A stretch of 64,000 nt of DNA from Janibacter alkaliphilus (GTDB taxonomy: Bacteria; Actinomycetota; Actinomycetes; Actinomycetales; Dermatophilaceae), in contig NZ_JACBZX010000001.1 in assembly GCF_013408565.1 (NCBI RefSeq), positions 2,046,001 to 2,110,000 on the forward strand, written 5' to 3'. The notes beneath the pieces were generated by a model. It ran no database searches, had not been told where the DNA came from, and was given only the letters and a program-made list of their open reading frames with translations. This document shows positions 45,424-53,638 of this stretch, in pieces (the stretch's first letter is position 1; each line of letters starts with the position of its first letter). The position numbers and the translations under genes are program-made.

Positions 45424-45471
45424 GCTACCACGCAGTAAGTGCTGTGATCACGACACTTACTGCGTGGTAGC
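45424..45471. repeat. Dispersed palindromic element B, copy 2
   Basis: Perfect 18-bp inverted repeat (45424-45441 and 45454-45471, arm GCTACCACGCAGTAAGTG) around the 12-nt loop CTGTGATCACGA. The loop is the near-exact reverse complement of the loop of copy 1 (11115-11172), so the element is inserted in the opposite sense. It ends 61 nt before the rlmN ATG. No U-tract. Confidence 0.85.
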
Positions 45472-45531
45472 CGGTGGGGTAGGTCGCGCGAGGTGGCGGG
45501 GTGGGCTGCGGTTGCTGAGATGATGGGCGGG

Positions 45532-46758
45532 ATGAGCACCGACCTGCCCACCCCGACCAGTCGCCCGGCGCCCGGCGCGCTGACGATGACCGCACCCCGC
45601 CGGGGGAAGCCGCCGCAGCACCTCGCCGACCTCGACCTCGCCGGACGCAAGCAGGCGGCGAAGGAGGCGGGCCTGCCCGGCTTCCGCGCCGCCCAGCTCT
45701 CCACGCACTACTTCGAGCACCACACCAGCGACCCGGAGCGGATGACCGACCTGCCGAAGGCGGGCCGCGAGGAGCTCGTCGCGGCGCTCCTGCCGACGCT
45801 GCTCACCCCGGTGCGCACGATCAGCGCCGACGACGGTGCCACCCTGAAGTCGGTGTGGCGGCTGCACGACGGCTCGCTCGTGGAGTCGGTGCTCATGCGC
45901 TACCCGCGGCGCGCGACGATCTGCATCTCCAGCCAGGCCGGCTGCGGGATGAACTGTCCCTTCTGCGCCACCGGCCAGGAGGGGCTGACCCGGAACATGT
46001 CCACCGCCGAGATCGTCGGCCAGGTCGTCGAGGCCAACCGGATGCTCGCCGAGCAGGACCTGCCTGCGGTCGCCGACGACGGCACCGCCGGGCTCGGCGA
46101 GGAGAGCGACCAGGACGAGCCGGGGGAGCAGCCCGAGCCGCGGACGGCCGCCGGTGCCCGGCGGGTGAGCAACGTCGTCTTCATGGGCATGGGCGAGGCG
46201 CTGGCCAACTACAAGGCCGCCATCGGTGCGATCCGTCGGATGGTCGACCCGGCCCCGGAGGGGCTGGGGATGAGTGCCCGCGGGATCACCATGTCCTCGG
46301 TCGGCCTGGTCCCGGGCATCGACAAGCTCACCGCCGAAGGGATCCCGGTCACCCTGGCGCTCTCGCTGCACGCCCCGGACGACGAGCTGCGCGACGAGCT
46401 GGTGCCGATCAACACCCGCTGGTCGGTGGACGAGGCGATCGACGCCGCCTACCGCTACTTCCAGGCCACCGGGCGGCGGGTGAGCATCGAGTACGCGCTC
46501 ATCAAGGACATGAACGACCAGTCCTGGCGGGCCGACCTGCTCGCCGAGAAGCTGCTCGCCCGCGGCCGCGGATGGGTGCACGTCAACCCGATCCCGCTCA
46601 ACCCCACGCCCGGCTCGATCTGGACCGCCTCCCGGCCCGGGGTGGAGCAGCAGTTCGTCGAGCGGCTGCGCGCGGCCGGCATCCCGACCACCGTGCGGGA
46701 CACCCGCGGCAGCGACATCGACGGCGCCTGCGGTCAGCTCGCGGCGGCCACCGCGTGA
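45532..46758 (+). CDS. rlmN: Dual-specificity 23S rRNA A2503 / tRNA A37 C2-methyltransferase RlmN
   Basis: A radical-SAM methyltransferase of 408 residues. [16 protein letters not shown] near the N-terminus, [18 protein letters not shown] then the iron-sulfur CGMNCPFC motif (C-x3-C-x2-C, about residues 138-145), [22 protein letters not shown]-type [11 protein letters not shown] and the methyl-carrying Cys region DIDGACGQL are present. An Asp/Glu-rich insert of about 30 residues (around 180-205) precedes VVFMGMGE. The ATG at 45532 was chosen because the frame upstream runs back into a repeat region. purU overlaps its stop by 4 nt. Confidence 0.95.
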   Translation: MSTDLPTPTSRPAPGALTMTAPRRGKPPQHLADLDLAGRKQAAKEAGLPGFRAAQLSTHYFEHHTSDPERMTDLPKAGREELVAALLPTLLTPVRTISADDGATLKSVWRLHDGSLVESVLMRYPRRATICISSQAGCGMNCPFCATGQEGLTRNMSTAEIVGQVVEANRMLAEQDLPAVADDGTAGLGEESDQDEPGEQPEPRTAAGARRVSNVVFMGMGEALANYKAAIGAIRRMVDPAPEGLGMSARGITMSSVGLVPGIDKLTAEGIPVTLALSLHAPDDELRDELVPINTRWSVDEAIDAAYRYFQATGRRVSIEYALIKDMNDQSWRADLLAEKLLARGRGWVHVNPIPLNPTPGSIWTASRPGVEQQFVERLRAAGIPTTVRDTRGSDIDGACGQLAAATA

Positions 46759-47633
46759 GCCCCGCCTCGCCGCCCGCCGCCGGGCGGGAGCTGGTCGTCA
46801 CGCTCAGCTGCCCCGACCGGGTCGGCATCGTGCACACCGTCACCGGCGCCCTGCTGGCCCTCGACCTGACGATCGTGGACAGCCAGCAGTTCGGCGACCC
46901 CAGCACCGGGGAGTTCCACCTGCGGATGCACGTGCGCAGCCAGGACGGACCGGTCAGCGCCGACGGGCAGGAGGGGCTGCGGGCCCGGCTCGCCGACACC
47001 CTGGACGCCGACGTCGCGGTGCACGACCTGGCCGTCCCGCACCGGCTCCTGGTGATGGTCAGCCGGCAGGGGCACTGCCTCAACGACCTGCTCTTCCGGG
47101 TCCGTACCGGCCAGCTCAACGTGCAGGTGACCGCCATCGTCGGCAACCACACCGATCTCGAGCCGGACGCCCGCTGGCACGACATCCCCTTCCACCACGT
47201 CCCGGTGACCCCGCAGACGAAGCCGGAGGCCGAGGCCCGGCTCCGCGAGATCGTCGCCGCCACCGGCACCGAGACCATCGCCCTGGCCCGGTACATGCAG
47301 ATCCTCAGCCCGCAGGTGTGCGCCGAGATGCCCGGCCGGATCCTCAACATCCACCACTCGCTGCTGCCCTCCTTCAAGGGCGCCAGCCCGTACCGGCAGG
47401 CGCACGACCGCGGGGTGAAGGTGATCGGGGCGACCGCCCACTACGTCACCGCCGACCTCGACGAGGGCCCGATCATCGAGCAGGACTTCCGCCGGGTGGA
47501 CCACCGGATGACCCCCGAGGAGCTTGCCACCACCGGTCAGGAGCTGGAGGCGATGGCCTTCTCCCGGGCGGTGCGCTGGCACGTCGAGCGGCGGGTGGTG
47601 CTGCGCGGGCGGCGCACCATCGTCTTCGACTGA
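46755..47633 (+). CDS. purU: Formyltetrahydrofolate deformylase
   Basis: Hydrolyses 10-formyltetrahydrofolate to formate and tetrahydrofolate, balancing the one-carbon pool. The 292-residue protein has an N-terminal ACT domain ([21 protein letters not shown], about residues 13-85) and a formyltransferase-like domain with [25 protein letters not shown], the catalytic His in [16 protein letters not shown] (about 200) and the Asp in [14 protein letters not shown]. The GTG start overlaps rlmN (GTGA), so the two are coupled. Confidence 0.95.
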   Translation: MSPASPPAAGRELVVTLSCPDRVGIVHTVTGALLALDLTIVDSQQFGDPSTGEFHLRMHVRSQDGPVSADGQEGLRARLADTLDADVAVHDLAVPHRLLVMVSRQGHCLNDLLFRVRTGQLNVQVTAIVGNHTDLEPDARWHDIPFHHVPVTPQTKPEAEARLREIVAATGTETIALARYMQILSPQVCAEMPGRILNIHHSLLPSFKGASPYRQAHDRGVKVIGATAHYVTADLDEGPIIEQDFRRVDHRMTPEELATTGQELEAMAFSRAVRWHVERRVVLRGRRTIVFD

Positions 47634-47765
47634 CCGGCCGACCCGACCCGCCACGCCCGACCCGCCGCGTCACGGGGTGGCTGCGACCGGACGCACGGCG
47701 CTCGGCATGATGGGTGCGGACGCACCGACCGCGCACGAGCAGCTCGACGCCCGAGAGGAGCACCC

Positions 47766-48791
47766 ATGACGACCTTCGTCGGAGTCGCCGACATGGCCGC
47801 CTGGACCCGTGAACGAGGACCCGAGCGGATCATCGGGGAGATGGCCCGCAGCATGGTGGGCGTCTTCGCCCGCTGGCCCAGCTTCGACCTCGTCCCGAGG
47901 ATCGCCAGCCACACCCCGATCGGGGTGATCGAGCTGATGCCGACGAGCGACGGCAGCCACTACGCCTTCAAGTACGTCAACGGCCACCCCTCCAACCCGG
48001 CCCGGGGCTACCAGACGGTGACCGCCTTCGGCGCGCTCGCCGACGTCGACAACGGCTACCCGGTGCTGCTGGCCGAGATGACCCTGCTCACCGCGCTGCG
48101 CACCGCGGCCACCTCGGCGATGGCCAGCCAGCAGCTGGCCCGGCTGGACTCACGGCGGATGGCGCTCATCGGCGCCGGCAGCCAGGCGGAGTTCCAGGCG
48201 CTCGGGCACCGCGCCTCGCTGGGCATCGACGAGGTCGCGGTGTGGGACGTCGACCCGGCCGCGATGGCCAAGGCCGAGTGCAACCTCCGCGCCCTCGGCT
48301 TCGACGTGCGGGTCGCCACCAGCGCCGAGGACGCGGTCCGCGGCGCCGACGTCGTCACCACGTGCACCGCGGACAAGGCCTTCGCCACCGTGCTCTTCGA
48401 CGACTGGATCACCCCGGGCATGCACATCAACGCCATCGGCGGTGACTGCCCGGGCAAGACCGAGCTGGAGCCGGCCATCCTCGGCCGGGGACCGGTCTTC
48501 GTCGAGCACACCCCGCAGTCGCGGATCGAGGGGGAGATCCAGCACCAGGGCGAGGACTTCCCGGTGACCGAGCTGTGGCGGGTCGTCACCGGGGACGCCA
48601 CCGGCCGGGAGAGCCAGGAGCAGGTGACGATCTTCGACTCGGTGGGCTTCGCCGTCGAGGACTTCTGCGCGCTGCGCTACCTCAACAGCACCGTGCGCGG
48701 CTCCGGGCACTGCATAGAGATCGACCTCGTCGCCGAGCCCGAGGACCCCAAGGACCTCTTCGGGCTCGTCGGGGCGCCGGTCCCGGTCTGA
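47766..48791 (+). CDS. ocd: Ornithine cyclodeaminase / mu-crystallin family protein
   Basis: A 341-residue NAD(P)-binding protein. FKYVNGHPSNPARGYQTVT carries the catalytic-type Lys, followed by AEMTLLTALRTAATSAMAS, the Rossmann glycine motif MALIGAGSQAEFQAL (about residues 138-152), DVVTTCTADKAFATVLFDDW and TIFDSVGFAVEDFCALRYL. The Asp in the DCPGKTELEP segment fits ornithine cyclodeaminase, which makes proline and ammonia from ornithine, but several amino-acid or imine reductases share the fold. It could feed on ornithine derived from polyamine or arginine metabolism (inference). AGAGGAG precedes the ATG. Confidence 0.82.
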   Translation: MTTFVGVADMAAWTRERGPERIIGEMARSMVGVFARWPSFDLVPRIASHTPIGVIELMPTSDGSHYAFKYVNGHPSNPARGYQTVTAFGALADVDNGYPVLLAEMTLLTALRTAATSAMASQQLARLDSRRMALIGAGSQAEFQALGHRASLGIDEVAVWDVDPAAMAKAECNLRALGFDVRVATSAEDAVRGADVVTTCTADKAFATVLFDDWITPGMHINAIGGDCPGKTELEPAILGRGPVFVEHTPQSRIEGEIQHQGEDFPVTELWRVVTGDATGRESQEQVTIFDSVGFAVEDFCALRYLNSTVRGSGHCIEIDLVAEPEDPKDLFGLVGAPVPV

Positions 48792-48825
48792 CGCCTCGCC
48801 CGGGTCCGACGCCGGTCCGAGACCG

Positions 48826-48853
48826 GGTCCGGGGCTGAGACCGTGCCCGGACC
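48826..48853. terminator. Weak hairpin between convergent genes
   Basis: GGTCCGGG (48826-48833) and CCCGGACC (48846-48853) form an 8-bp stem with a 12-nt loop between the ornithine-cyclodeaminase-type gene and the LOG-family gene, which converge. No U-tract. Confidence 0.4.
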
Positions 48854-48856
48854 GGC

Positions 48857-50014
48857 TCAGCCGGTGACGATCTCGGCGGCCTCGGCCACGTCGTCGACGA
48901 GGTGCAGCGCGTCGCCGACGGACCGGTCCTCGGCCAGCGCGCGCAACGCCGGCCACACCGGGAGGGTGTGCTGCCAGTGCTGGGTGCCGACGAGCACCAG
49001 CGGCGGGACGACGGCCCCCGGCTCGGCGTAGTACAGCGGGGTCAGCGCCTGGAAGATCTCCTGCACGGTGCCGGCGGCGCCCGGCAGCACGACCAGCCCG
49101 GCGTCGCACCGGGAGAGCAGGGTGTCCTCGCGCAGCGCGTTGGAGAAGTACTTGGCGATGCCGCCGCAGAAGACGTTGGGCGGCTCGTGGCCGTAGAACC
49201 AGGTCGGGACCCCGATGCTGCGGGCGGTGGTCGTGCCGTCCCGCATGCGCTCCTCGCGCAGGTGGGCGCGGACCGTCATGGCCGCGCGCGCCCACGCCTC
49301 GATCGACGGGCGGAAGGAGGGGACCGTCGCGAGCTCGGCCAGCGCCGCCGCCAGCCGGTCGTCGTCCCCGACGTAGGCGCCGAGGTTGGCGGCCTCCATC
49401 GCGCCGGGTCCGCCGCCGGTGAGCACCACCTGGCCCGCGGCGGCGACCTCGTGGCCCAGGCGGGCCGCGGCCGCGTAGCCGTCGGTGCCGCGCTGCAGGG
49501 CGTGCCCGCCCATGACCCCGACGACGTGCCGACCGGCGAGCTGCTCGGTCAGGGCGTCGGTGATCGCGTCGTCGTGCACCGCCCGCAGCAGGGTGGCGAA
49601 GACGTCGCGGTGCTGGGCGCTCTCCTGGTCCCAGGCGTAGGCCCGGGCGTCCGGGGTGCTCGGGTAGCCCTCGTCCAGCCCGTCGTAGAGCTCGTCGGCG
49701 AGATAGAGCGTGGAGCGGTAGGGGTTGATCGGGGCGCCCGGGTCGGTGGGGAAGAGCAGGGCGCCCTGGGCGCGGAGGTGGGCCGCCAGCCGGTCGCTGA
49801 CCTGCCCGCCGAGGACGACCAGACCGGTGAGCTCGGTCCGGGTCAGCAGCAGCTCCTCGTAGGGGTGCAGGTCGAGATCCTGGATGCGTACCCCGCGCAG
49901 CGGCCGTCGATCGGCCAGCACGGTCCGCAGCTCGGCCGGTGTGCTGACCTCCCGCGCCGCCGGGTGCGGCCGTGTCTCGTCCCCGCTCAGCCACGCCAGC
50001 TCGCTCTCGCTCAT
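48857..50014 (-). CDS. LOG-family (lysine-decarboxylase-like Rossmann) protein
   Basis: A 385-residue protein. The core has HVVGVMGGHALQRGTDGYA, a phosphate-binding VVLTGGGPGAMEAAN (about residues 195-209) and LVVLPGAAGTVQEIFQAL (about 300). Canonical LOG cytokinin-riboside phosphoribohydrolases have PGGxGT followed by E; here PGAAGTVQE keeps the Glu but changes the second Gly to Ala. The protein is about twice the usual 180-200 residues, with an N-terminal 150-residue region of unknown role. Nucleotide 5'-monophosphate nucleosidase activity of the PpnN type is possible. The ATG at 50014 has CAGGCT exactly 6 nt upstream; element A lies 40 nt further upstream. Confidence 0.8.
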   Translation of the reverse strand: MSESELAWLSGDETRPHPAAREVSTPAELRTVLADRRPLRGVRIQDLDLHPYEELLLTRTELTGLVVLGGQVSDRLAAHLRAQGALLFPTDPGAPINPYRSTLYLADELYDGLDEGYPSTPDARAYAWDQESAQHRDVFATLLRAVHDDAITDALTEQLAGRHVVGVMGGHALQRGTDGYAAAARLGHEVAAAGQVVLTGGGPGAMEAANLGAYVGDDDRLAAALAELATVPSFRPSIEAWARAAMTVRAHLREERMRDGTTTARSIGVPTWFYGHEPPNVFCGGIAKYFSNALREDTLLSRCDAGLVVLPGAAGTVQEIFQALTPLYYAEPGAVVPPLVLVGTQHWQHTLPVWPALRALAEDRSVGDALHLVDDVAEAAEIVTG

Positions 50015-50054
50015 GCCGCGAGCCTGGCACACCCTCTTCGTCCCACCCGCCACC

Positions 50055-50124
50055 CCTTTATCGGGTTACCCGATAAAGGCTCGGTCACCCCAGGAGGCTT
50101 CTCGGGTGAAGGAGAGGTTCTCGC
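50055..50124 (+). repeat. Dispersed 70-nt structured element A, copy 2
   Basis: The same layout as copy 1 at 12337-12406: a perfect 25-nt palindrome (50055-50079), a 32-nt spacer and GAGAGGTTCTCGC (50112-50124). The spacer retains TCTC before GAGA and the GAGG/CTTC pair (GAAG/CTTC in copy 1), so pairing is kept with a G-U wobble. It lies in the upstream region of the minus-strand LOG-family gene. Confidence 0.85.
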
Positions 50125-50150
50125 AGATGGGCGGTGAGAGGCGGCGAAGG

Positions 50151-50246
50151 GTGGGGTGAGGCGCGACGAAGGGGGAGGCACGGCCTTCCCCGTGCCCCCG
50201 AACGCGAGCTGCGGCGTCGTCGCGTGGGGTGAGGCGCGACGAAGGG
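50151..50246 (+). repeat. 23-nt direct repeat
   Basis: The 23-mer starting GTGGGGTGAGGCGCGACGAA occurs identically at 50151-50173 and 50224-50246, 73 bp apart. Both copies contain the frequent CGAAGGG word. Function unknown. Confidence 0.75.
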
Positions 50247-50298
50247 AGTGGTGCGGCCTCCCCCCTTCGCCGCCGATCTCGCTCGCGGTGTCGGCTCG

Positions 50299-50356
50299 TG
50301 AGTGAGCACATCCGGTCGCCTCGCGCCGACCCGAGGCGACCGGATGCGCTCACTCA
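50299..50356 (-). terminator. 25-bp near-perfect hairpin after the reductase gene
   Basis: 50299-50323 pairs with 50332-50356 with one mismatch, loop of 8 nt; the arm starts TGAGTGAGCACATCCGGTCG. It begins 37 nt beyond the stop of the minus-strand gene at 50393, consistent with a terminator, though unusually long and without a U-tract. No second copy was seen in this window. Confidence 0.6.
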
Positions 50357-50392
50357 GCGTCGCCGCACCGGTCTCCGGAAGTCAGGTGGCGA

Positions 50393-50974
50393 TCAGGCGA
50401 CGTCGACCGGGCGCGCCCGGTAGGTCAGCAGCACGACCCCACCGGGCAGCGTCTCGCTCCCGGCGAGCTCGAGCGGGCGCGGCGCGTAGCCGAGCCGGGC
50501 GAGCGGGATGCCGTCACCGAGCAGCACCGGGTTGAGCTTGACCTGGATCTCGTCGATCTCCTCGACGAGCTGACCGGCGAGGTCCGCCCCGCCGCACAGC
50601 CACACGTCCCCGTCGCCCCCAGCCTTCAGCCGCCGCACGTGGCCGGCCACGTCCCCCTCGACCCTGGTCACGGTCGGGTCGTCCGGCAGCTCGCCGTGGG
50701 TGACGACGTGCTGCTCCAGGTGCGGGTAGGCGCTGGTCAGCCCGGCGTCCAGGGCCGGCTGGTGGGTCCGGGCACCCATGACGACCGCGGCGAAGCGCCG
50801 CGGCGCCCCGCTCACCCCGAGCGCATCGCGCAGGTGCGCCGGGCACGTCTCCGGGTAGCGGGCGAAGAGGTCGCCCACCGTCTCCGGATCCACCGGGAAG
50901 CCGTCGGTCTGCCCGTCCGGACCGGCGATGAACCCGTCCAGCGAGGCAGCGACGTAGTAGACGAGGTCGGCCAT
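50393..50974 (-). CDS. Dihydrofolate-reductase-family protein (RibD C-terminal type)
   Basis: A 193-residue protein with the fold of DHFR/RibD reductase domains. It starts LVYYVAASLDGFIAGPDG, the typical first strand and loop of this YyaP/YwjB-like family, has AVVMGARTHQPALDAG in the middle and DVWLCGGADLAGQLVEEIDEIQVKLNPVLLGDGIPL near the end (CGGAD binds NADPH in relatives). The members' substrates are mostly unknown. The ATG at 50974 is chosen over 50983 because TGGGAT lies 7 nt upstream. It runs in the same direction as the next upstream gene but is separated by 88 nt. Confidence 0.85.
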   Translation of the reverse strand: MADLVYYVAASLDGFIAGPDGQTDGFPVDPETVGDLFARYPETCPAHLRDALGVSGAPRRFAAVVMGARTHQPALDAGLTSAYPHLEQHVVTHGELPDDPTVTRVEGDVAGHVRRLKAGGDGDVWLCGGADLAGQLVEEIDEIQVKLNPVLLGDGIPLARLGYAPRPLELAGSETLPGGVVLLTYRARPVDVA

Positions 50975-51062
50975 GACGCCCATCCCACCTCGTGCCGCGC
51001 CCGACGTCCACCGGATATCACCCTCGGGGTCGTCCCGGCCGTGGGTGCCCCGTGCCGGCCCG

Positions 51063-52055
51063 TCAGCGCACACCGCGGGCGTCGAGCACCTCGCGCAGCT
51101 GCCGCTCCTGCGCGTCGGTGAGCCCGCAGGCCCGCGGCGCGTCACGCCCCTCCTCCCATGCGAGAGTGCGCTCCAGGGTGTGCTCCAGCGGGCGGGTGAC
51201 CAGCCCGTCGCGGCGGGCCCGCCGCGAGGTCTTCGTCATGAAGCCGCGCCAGTCCGGGTCCGGGATCCACAGCGGCAGCGACGGGGTACCCATGAACGGC
51301 TCGACCCCGGCGTCGGCGAGCACCTCCGCGGGCACGGGACGGGCGACCGCGCTGCTGCCGGCGACCCGCCGCGCGGCGTCGAGGACGGTGGCCAGGTCGG
51401 TGGTCGGACCGGTCGCGTCGTACGTCCCGTCGAGCCGCTGCTGCGCGGCCGTGACGATCCAGCCGGCGAGGTCGTCGACGTCGATGACGGCCACCGGGAA
51501 GGTGGGGTCGGGCGGGACGAGCACGTCGTCGCCGGTGGGGTGGGCGAAGCGCCACGGGTAGTAGCCGACCCGACCGGTCACGTCGCCGGGTCCGCCGATG
51601 AGGCCGGCGCGGACGACGGTCGCGGTCGACCGCCCTTCGCGGACCGCCTCCTCGCAGGCCACCTTCGCCGAGCCGTAGGCCAGCCCGTCGGCGTCGGGAG
51701 GCAGCACGTCGCCGGTCGAGGCCGGCAGCAGCGGGGCGTCCTCGGACGTCCCGGGCGTCGCGTGGTCGGCGTAGACGTTGCCGGTGGAGACGAAGACCCG
51801 GTGTGCCGTGTCCAGCTCGCGCACCGCGGCCCGCACCTGGCCCGGCTGCCGGGAGACGTCCACGACCGCGTCCCAGCGGTGATCGCTCACCGCGGCCAGG
51901 CTGTCGGTGTCGCGGTCCAGCCGGACCAGGGTGGCTCCGGGGGCGATCGGGGCGGAGCCACGGGACGCGCAGGTGACCTGGTGGCCCTGGGCGAGCGCGG
52001 CCGCGGCGACGGCCCGGCCGAGGAAGGCGGTGCCGCCGAGGATGAGCAGGTCCAT
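51063..52055 (-). CDS. NAD-dependent epimerase/dehydratase (extended SDR) family protein
   Basis: A 330-residue Rossmann oxidoreductase. MDLLILGGTAFLGRAVAAAAL is the dinucleotide-binding N-terminus, WDAVVDVSRQPGQVRAAVREL and VFVSTGNVYADH follow, and the active-site Tyr-x3-Lys pair is in LAYGSAKVACEE (about residues 138-142). Extended SDR proteins of this type act on nucleotide sugars or unknown metabolites. The substrate cannot be named. The ATG at 52055 is followed immediately by the nucleotide-binding strand, and TTGGCT lies 6 nt upstream. Gene neighbours give no clear pathway. Confidence 0.85.
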   Translation of the reverse strand: MDLLILGGTAFLGRAVAAAALAQGHQVTCASRGSAPIAPGATLVRLDRDTDSLAAVSDHRWDAVVDVSRQPGQVRAAVRELDTAHRVFVSTGNVYADHATPGTSEDAPLLPASTGDVLPPDADGLAYGSAKVACEEAVREGRSTATVVRAGLIGGPGDVTGRVGYYPWRFAHPTGDDVLVPPDPTFPVAVIDVDDLAGWIVTAAQQRLDGTYDATGPTTDLATVLDAARRVAGSSAVARPVPAEVLADAGVEPFMGTPSLPLWIPDPDWRGFMTKTSRRARRDGLVTRPLEHTLERTLAWEEGRDAPRACGLTDAQERQLREVLDARGVR

Positions 52056-52168
52056 GCGGTCAGCCAAGCAGCGTCGCGCCAGGGGGTCGAGCGATTCCGC
52101 CGCCAGCAGATCGAGCGGGCTCGTGGCTGGCCGGTGCCTCGCGATGTCGGCGGTCGGGTGGGTGGCCC

Positions 52169-53587
52169 CTAGTGACCGGTGAGCCGGTCGACCACCTGGC
52201 CGGCCAGCGACGGCCGCCCGGTGAGGCGCTCCTCGTGGTCGGCGAGGGTGGCCACGCCCAGGCCGGAGTTGATGCCGAGCCAGCGCAGCGGCTCGCGCTC
52301 CCAGTCGGGGGATCGGTGCCCGACCCAGGGCAGCCCGGTGCGGCGGGTCTGCTGGCCGGTGATGAGCTCGGCCAGGGTGCGCCCGGCCAGGTGGGTGGCG
52401 GCCACCCCGTCGCCGACGTAGCCGCCGGCAGACCCGACCCGACCCTCGGGGTCCCAGGTGACGCTGGGGTGCCAGTCCCGCGGCACCCCGAGCGGTCCGC
52501 CCCAGGCGTGGCTGAAGTCGAGCTCGACCTGGGGCAGCAGCCGCCGCAGGTAGGTGCGCAGGGCGGTGAAGACCCGCTCGTCGGTGTCGAAGCCCGGGTC
52601 GATCCGCGACCCCAGGTGATAGGGGGCGCCGCGCCCGCCGAAGGCGATCCGGTCGTCGACGGTGCGCTGCCCGTAGACCACGAGGTAGCCGTGGTCGGTG
52701 AAGACCTCCCGCTCGGCCAGACCGACGGCGCTCCACTGCTGCGGGGTGAGCGGCTCGGTGGCCACCATGAGCGAGTACACCGGCGCGACCCGGTGCCGCA
52801 GCCGGGGGAGAGTCGCGGTCCACGCCTCGGTGGCCCGCACCACGGCGTCCGCGGACAGCGCCCGGCCGTCGGCGAGCCGGATCAGATGGCCCTCGCCCCC
52901 AGCCCCAGCACCAGCACGCCGCACGTCGGCGACCCGGGCCTGTTCGACGACGGTCCCGCCGAGCCGGCGCACCGCGGCGGCCAGCCCGTCCACCAGAGCC
53001 CTCGGGTGGATCCGGGCGCAGGCCGGGTCGAAGGTGGCGCCGCGCACCGGCCGGCCCGGGGTGTCGGCGGCCGCCAGCCGCTCCCGCGTCTGCTCCCGGT
53101 CCAGCCAGCGTGCCGATCCGCCCCACCGCCGGTTCGCCTCGACACCCGCCCGAGCCCGCGCCGCCTGGGCATCACCGCGGGCGACCGCCAGGGTGCCGCC
53201 GCGGACGAAGCCCGCGTCGATCCCTTCGTGCACGCAGACCTGGCCCACCTCGTCGACGGTCTCGACGAGAGCGTCGAGCATCGCCCGGGCGGAGGCGGCC
53301 CCGTGCCGGGCGGCCAGGGCGTCGCCGCCGACCGGGAAGAGGGCGCTGACCCAGCCACCGTTGCGCCCGCTGGCGCCGAAGCCGACGTGCTCGGCCTCGA
53401 GCACCACCACATGGATGTCCGGTCGCTGCCGCAGCAGGTAGTAGGCGGCCCACAGCCCGGTGAAGCCGCCGCCGACCACCGCGACATCGGCCCGCTCAGG
53501 CAGCTCGACGACGTCGGCGAGTTCAGTGGCCTCGGCCGGGTCCGTCGGGGACGCCACGCGCGGCTCCCACCACAGCGGCATGGTCAT
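52169..53587 (-). CDS. FAD-dependent oxidoreductase (gamma-glutamylputrescine oxidase-like)
   Basis: A DAO-family flavoenzyme of 472 residues. The FAD motif ADVAVVGGGFTGLWAAYYLL (about residues 33-52) is followed by AEHVGFGASGRNGGWVS, ARIHPRALVDGLAAAVRRLG and PVYSLMVATEPLTPQQW; GGYVGDGVAATHLAGRTLAELI closes the FAD site. The layout resembles PuuB, which oxidises gamma-glutamylputrescine. No PuuA-type ligase is seen in the window, so a free amine or another secondary amine could be the substrate. It is last in lrp-aminotransferase-oxidase on the minus strand, 51 nt after the aminotransferase. Confidence 0.85.
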   Translation of the reverse strand: MTMPLWWEPRVASPTDPAEATELADVVELPERADVAVVGGGFTGLWAAYYLLRQRPDIHVVVLEAEHVGFGASGRNGGWVSALFPVGGDALAARHGAASARAMLDALVETVDEVGQVCVHEGIDAGFVRGGTLAVARGDAQAARARAGVEANRRWGGSARWLDREQTRERLAAADTPGRPVRGATFDPACARIHPRALVDGLAAAVRRLGGTVVEQARVADVRRAGAGAGGEGHLIRLADGRALSADAVVRATEAWTATLPRLRHRVAPVYSLMVATEPLTPQQWSAVGLAEREVFTDHGYLVVYGQRTVDDRIAFGGRGAPYHLGSRIDPGFDTDERVFTALRTYLRRLLPQVELDFSHAWGGPLGVPRDWHPSVTWDPEGRVGSAGGYVGDGVAATHLAGRTLAELITGQQTRRTGLPWVGHRSPDWEREPLRWLGINSGLGVATLADHEERLTGRPSLAGQVVDRLTGH

Positions 53588-53638
53588 GGATCGGCCCTCC
53601 GGGCGCGGGTCGGCGAAGCTGCTGCGGTGGGCGGCCGG

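Larger units (their letters stand above)
50125..50392. other. Remainder of a 378-bp gap, no gene seen
   Basis: Between element A copy 2 and the reductase gene. No reading frame here has a plausible protein. It holds a 23-nt direct repeat and a long hairpin, listed separately. Together with element A these account for about half of the gap. Confidence 0.7.
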
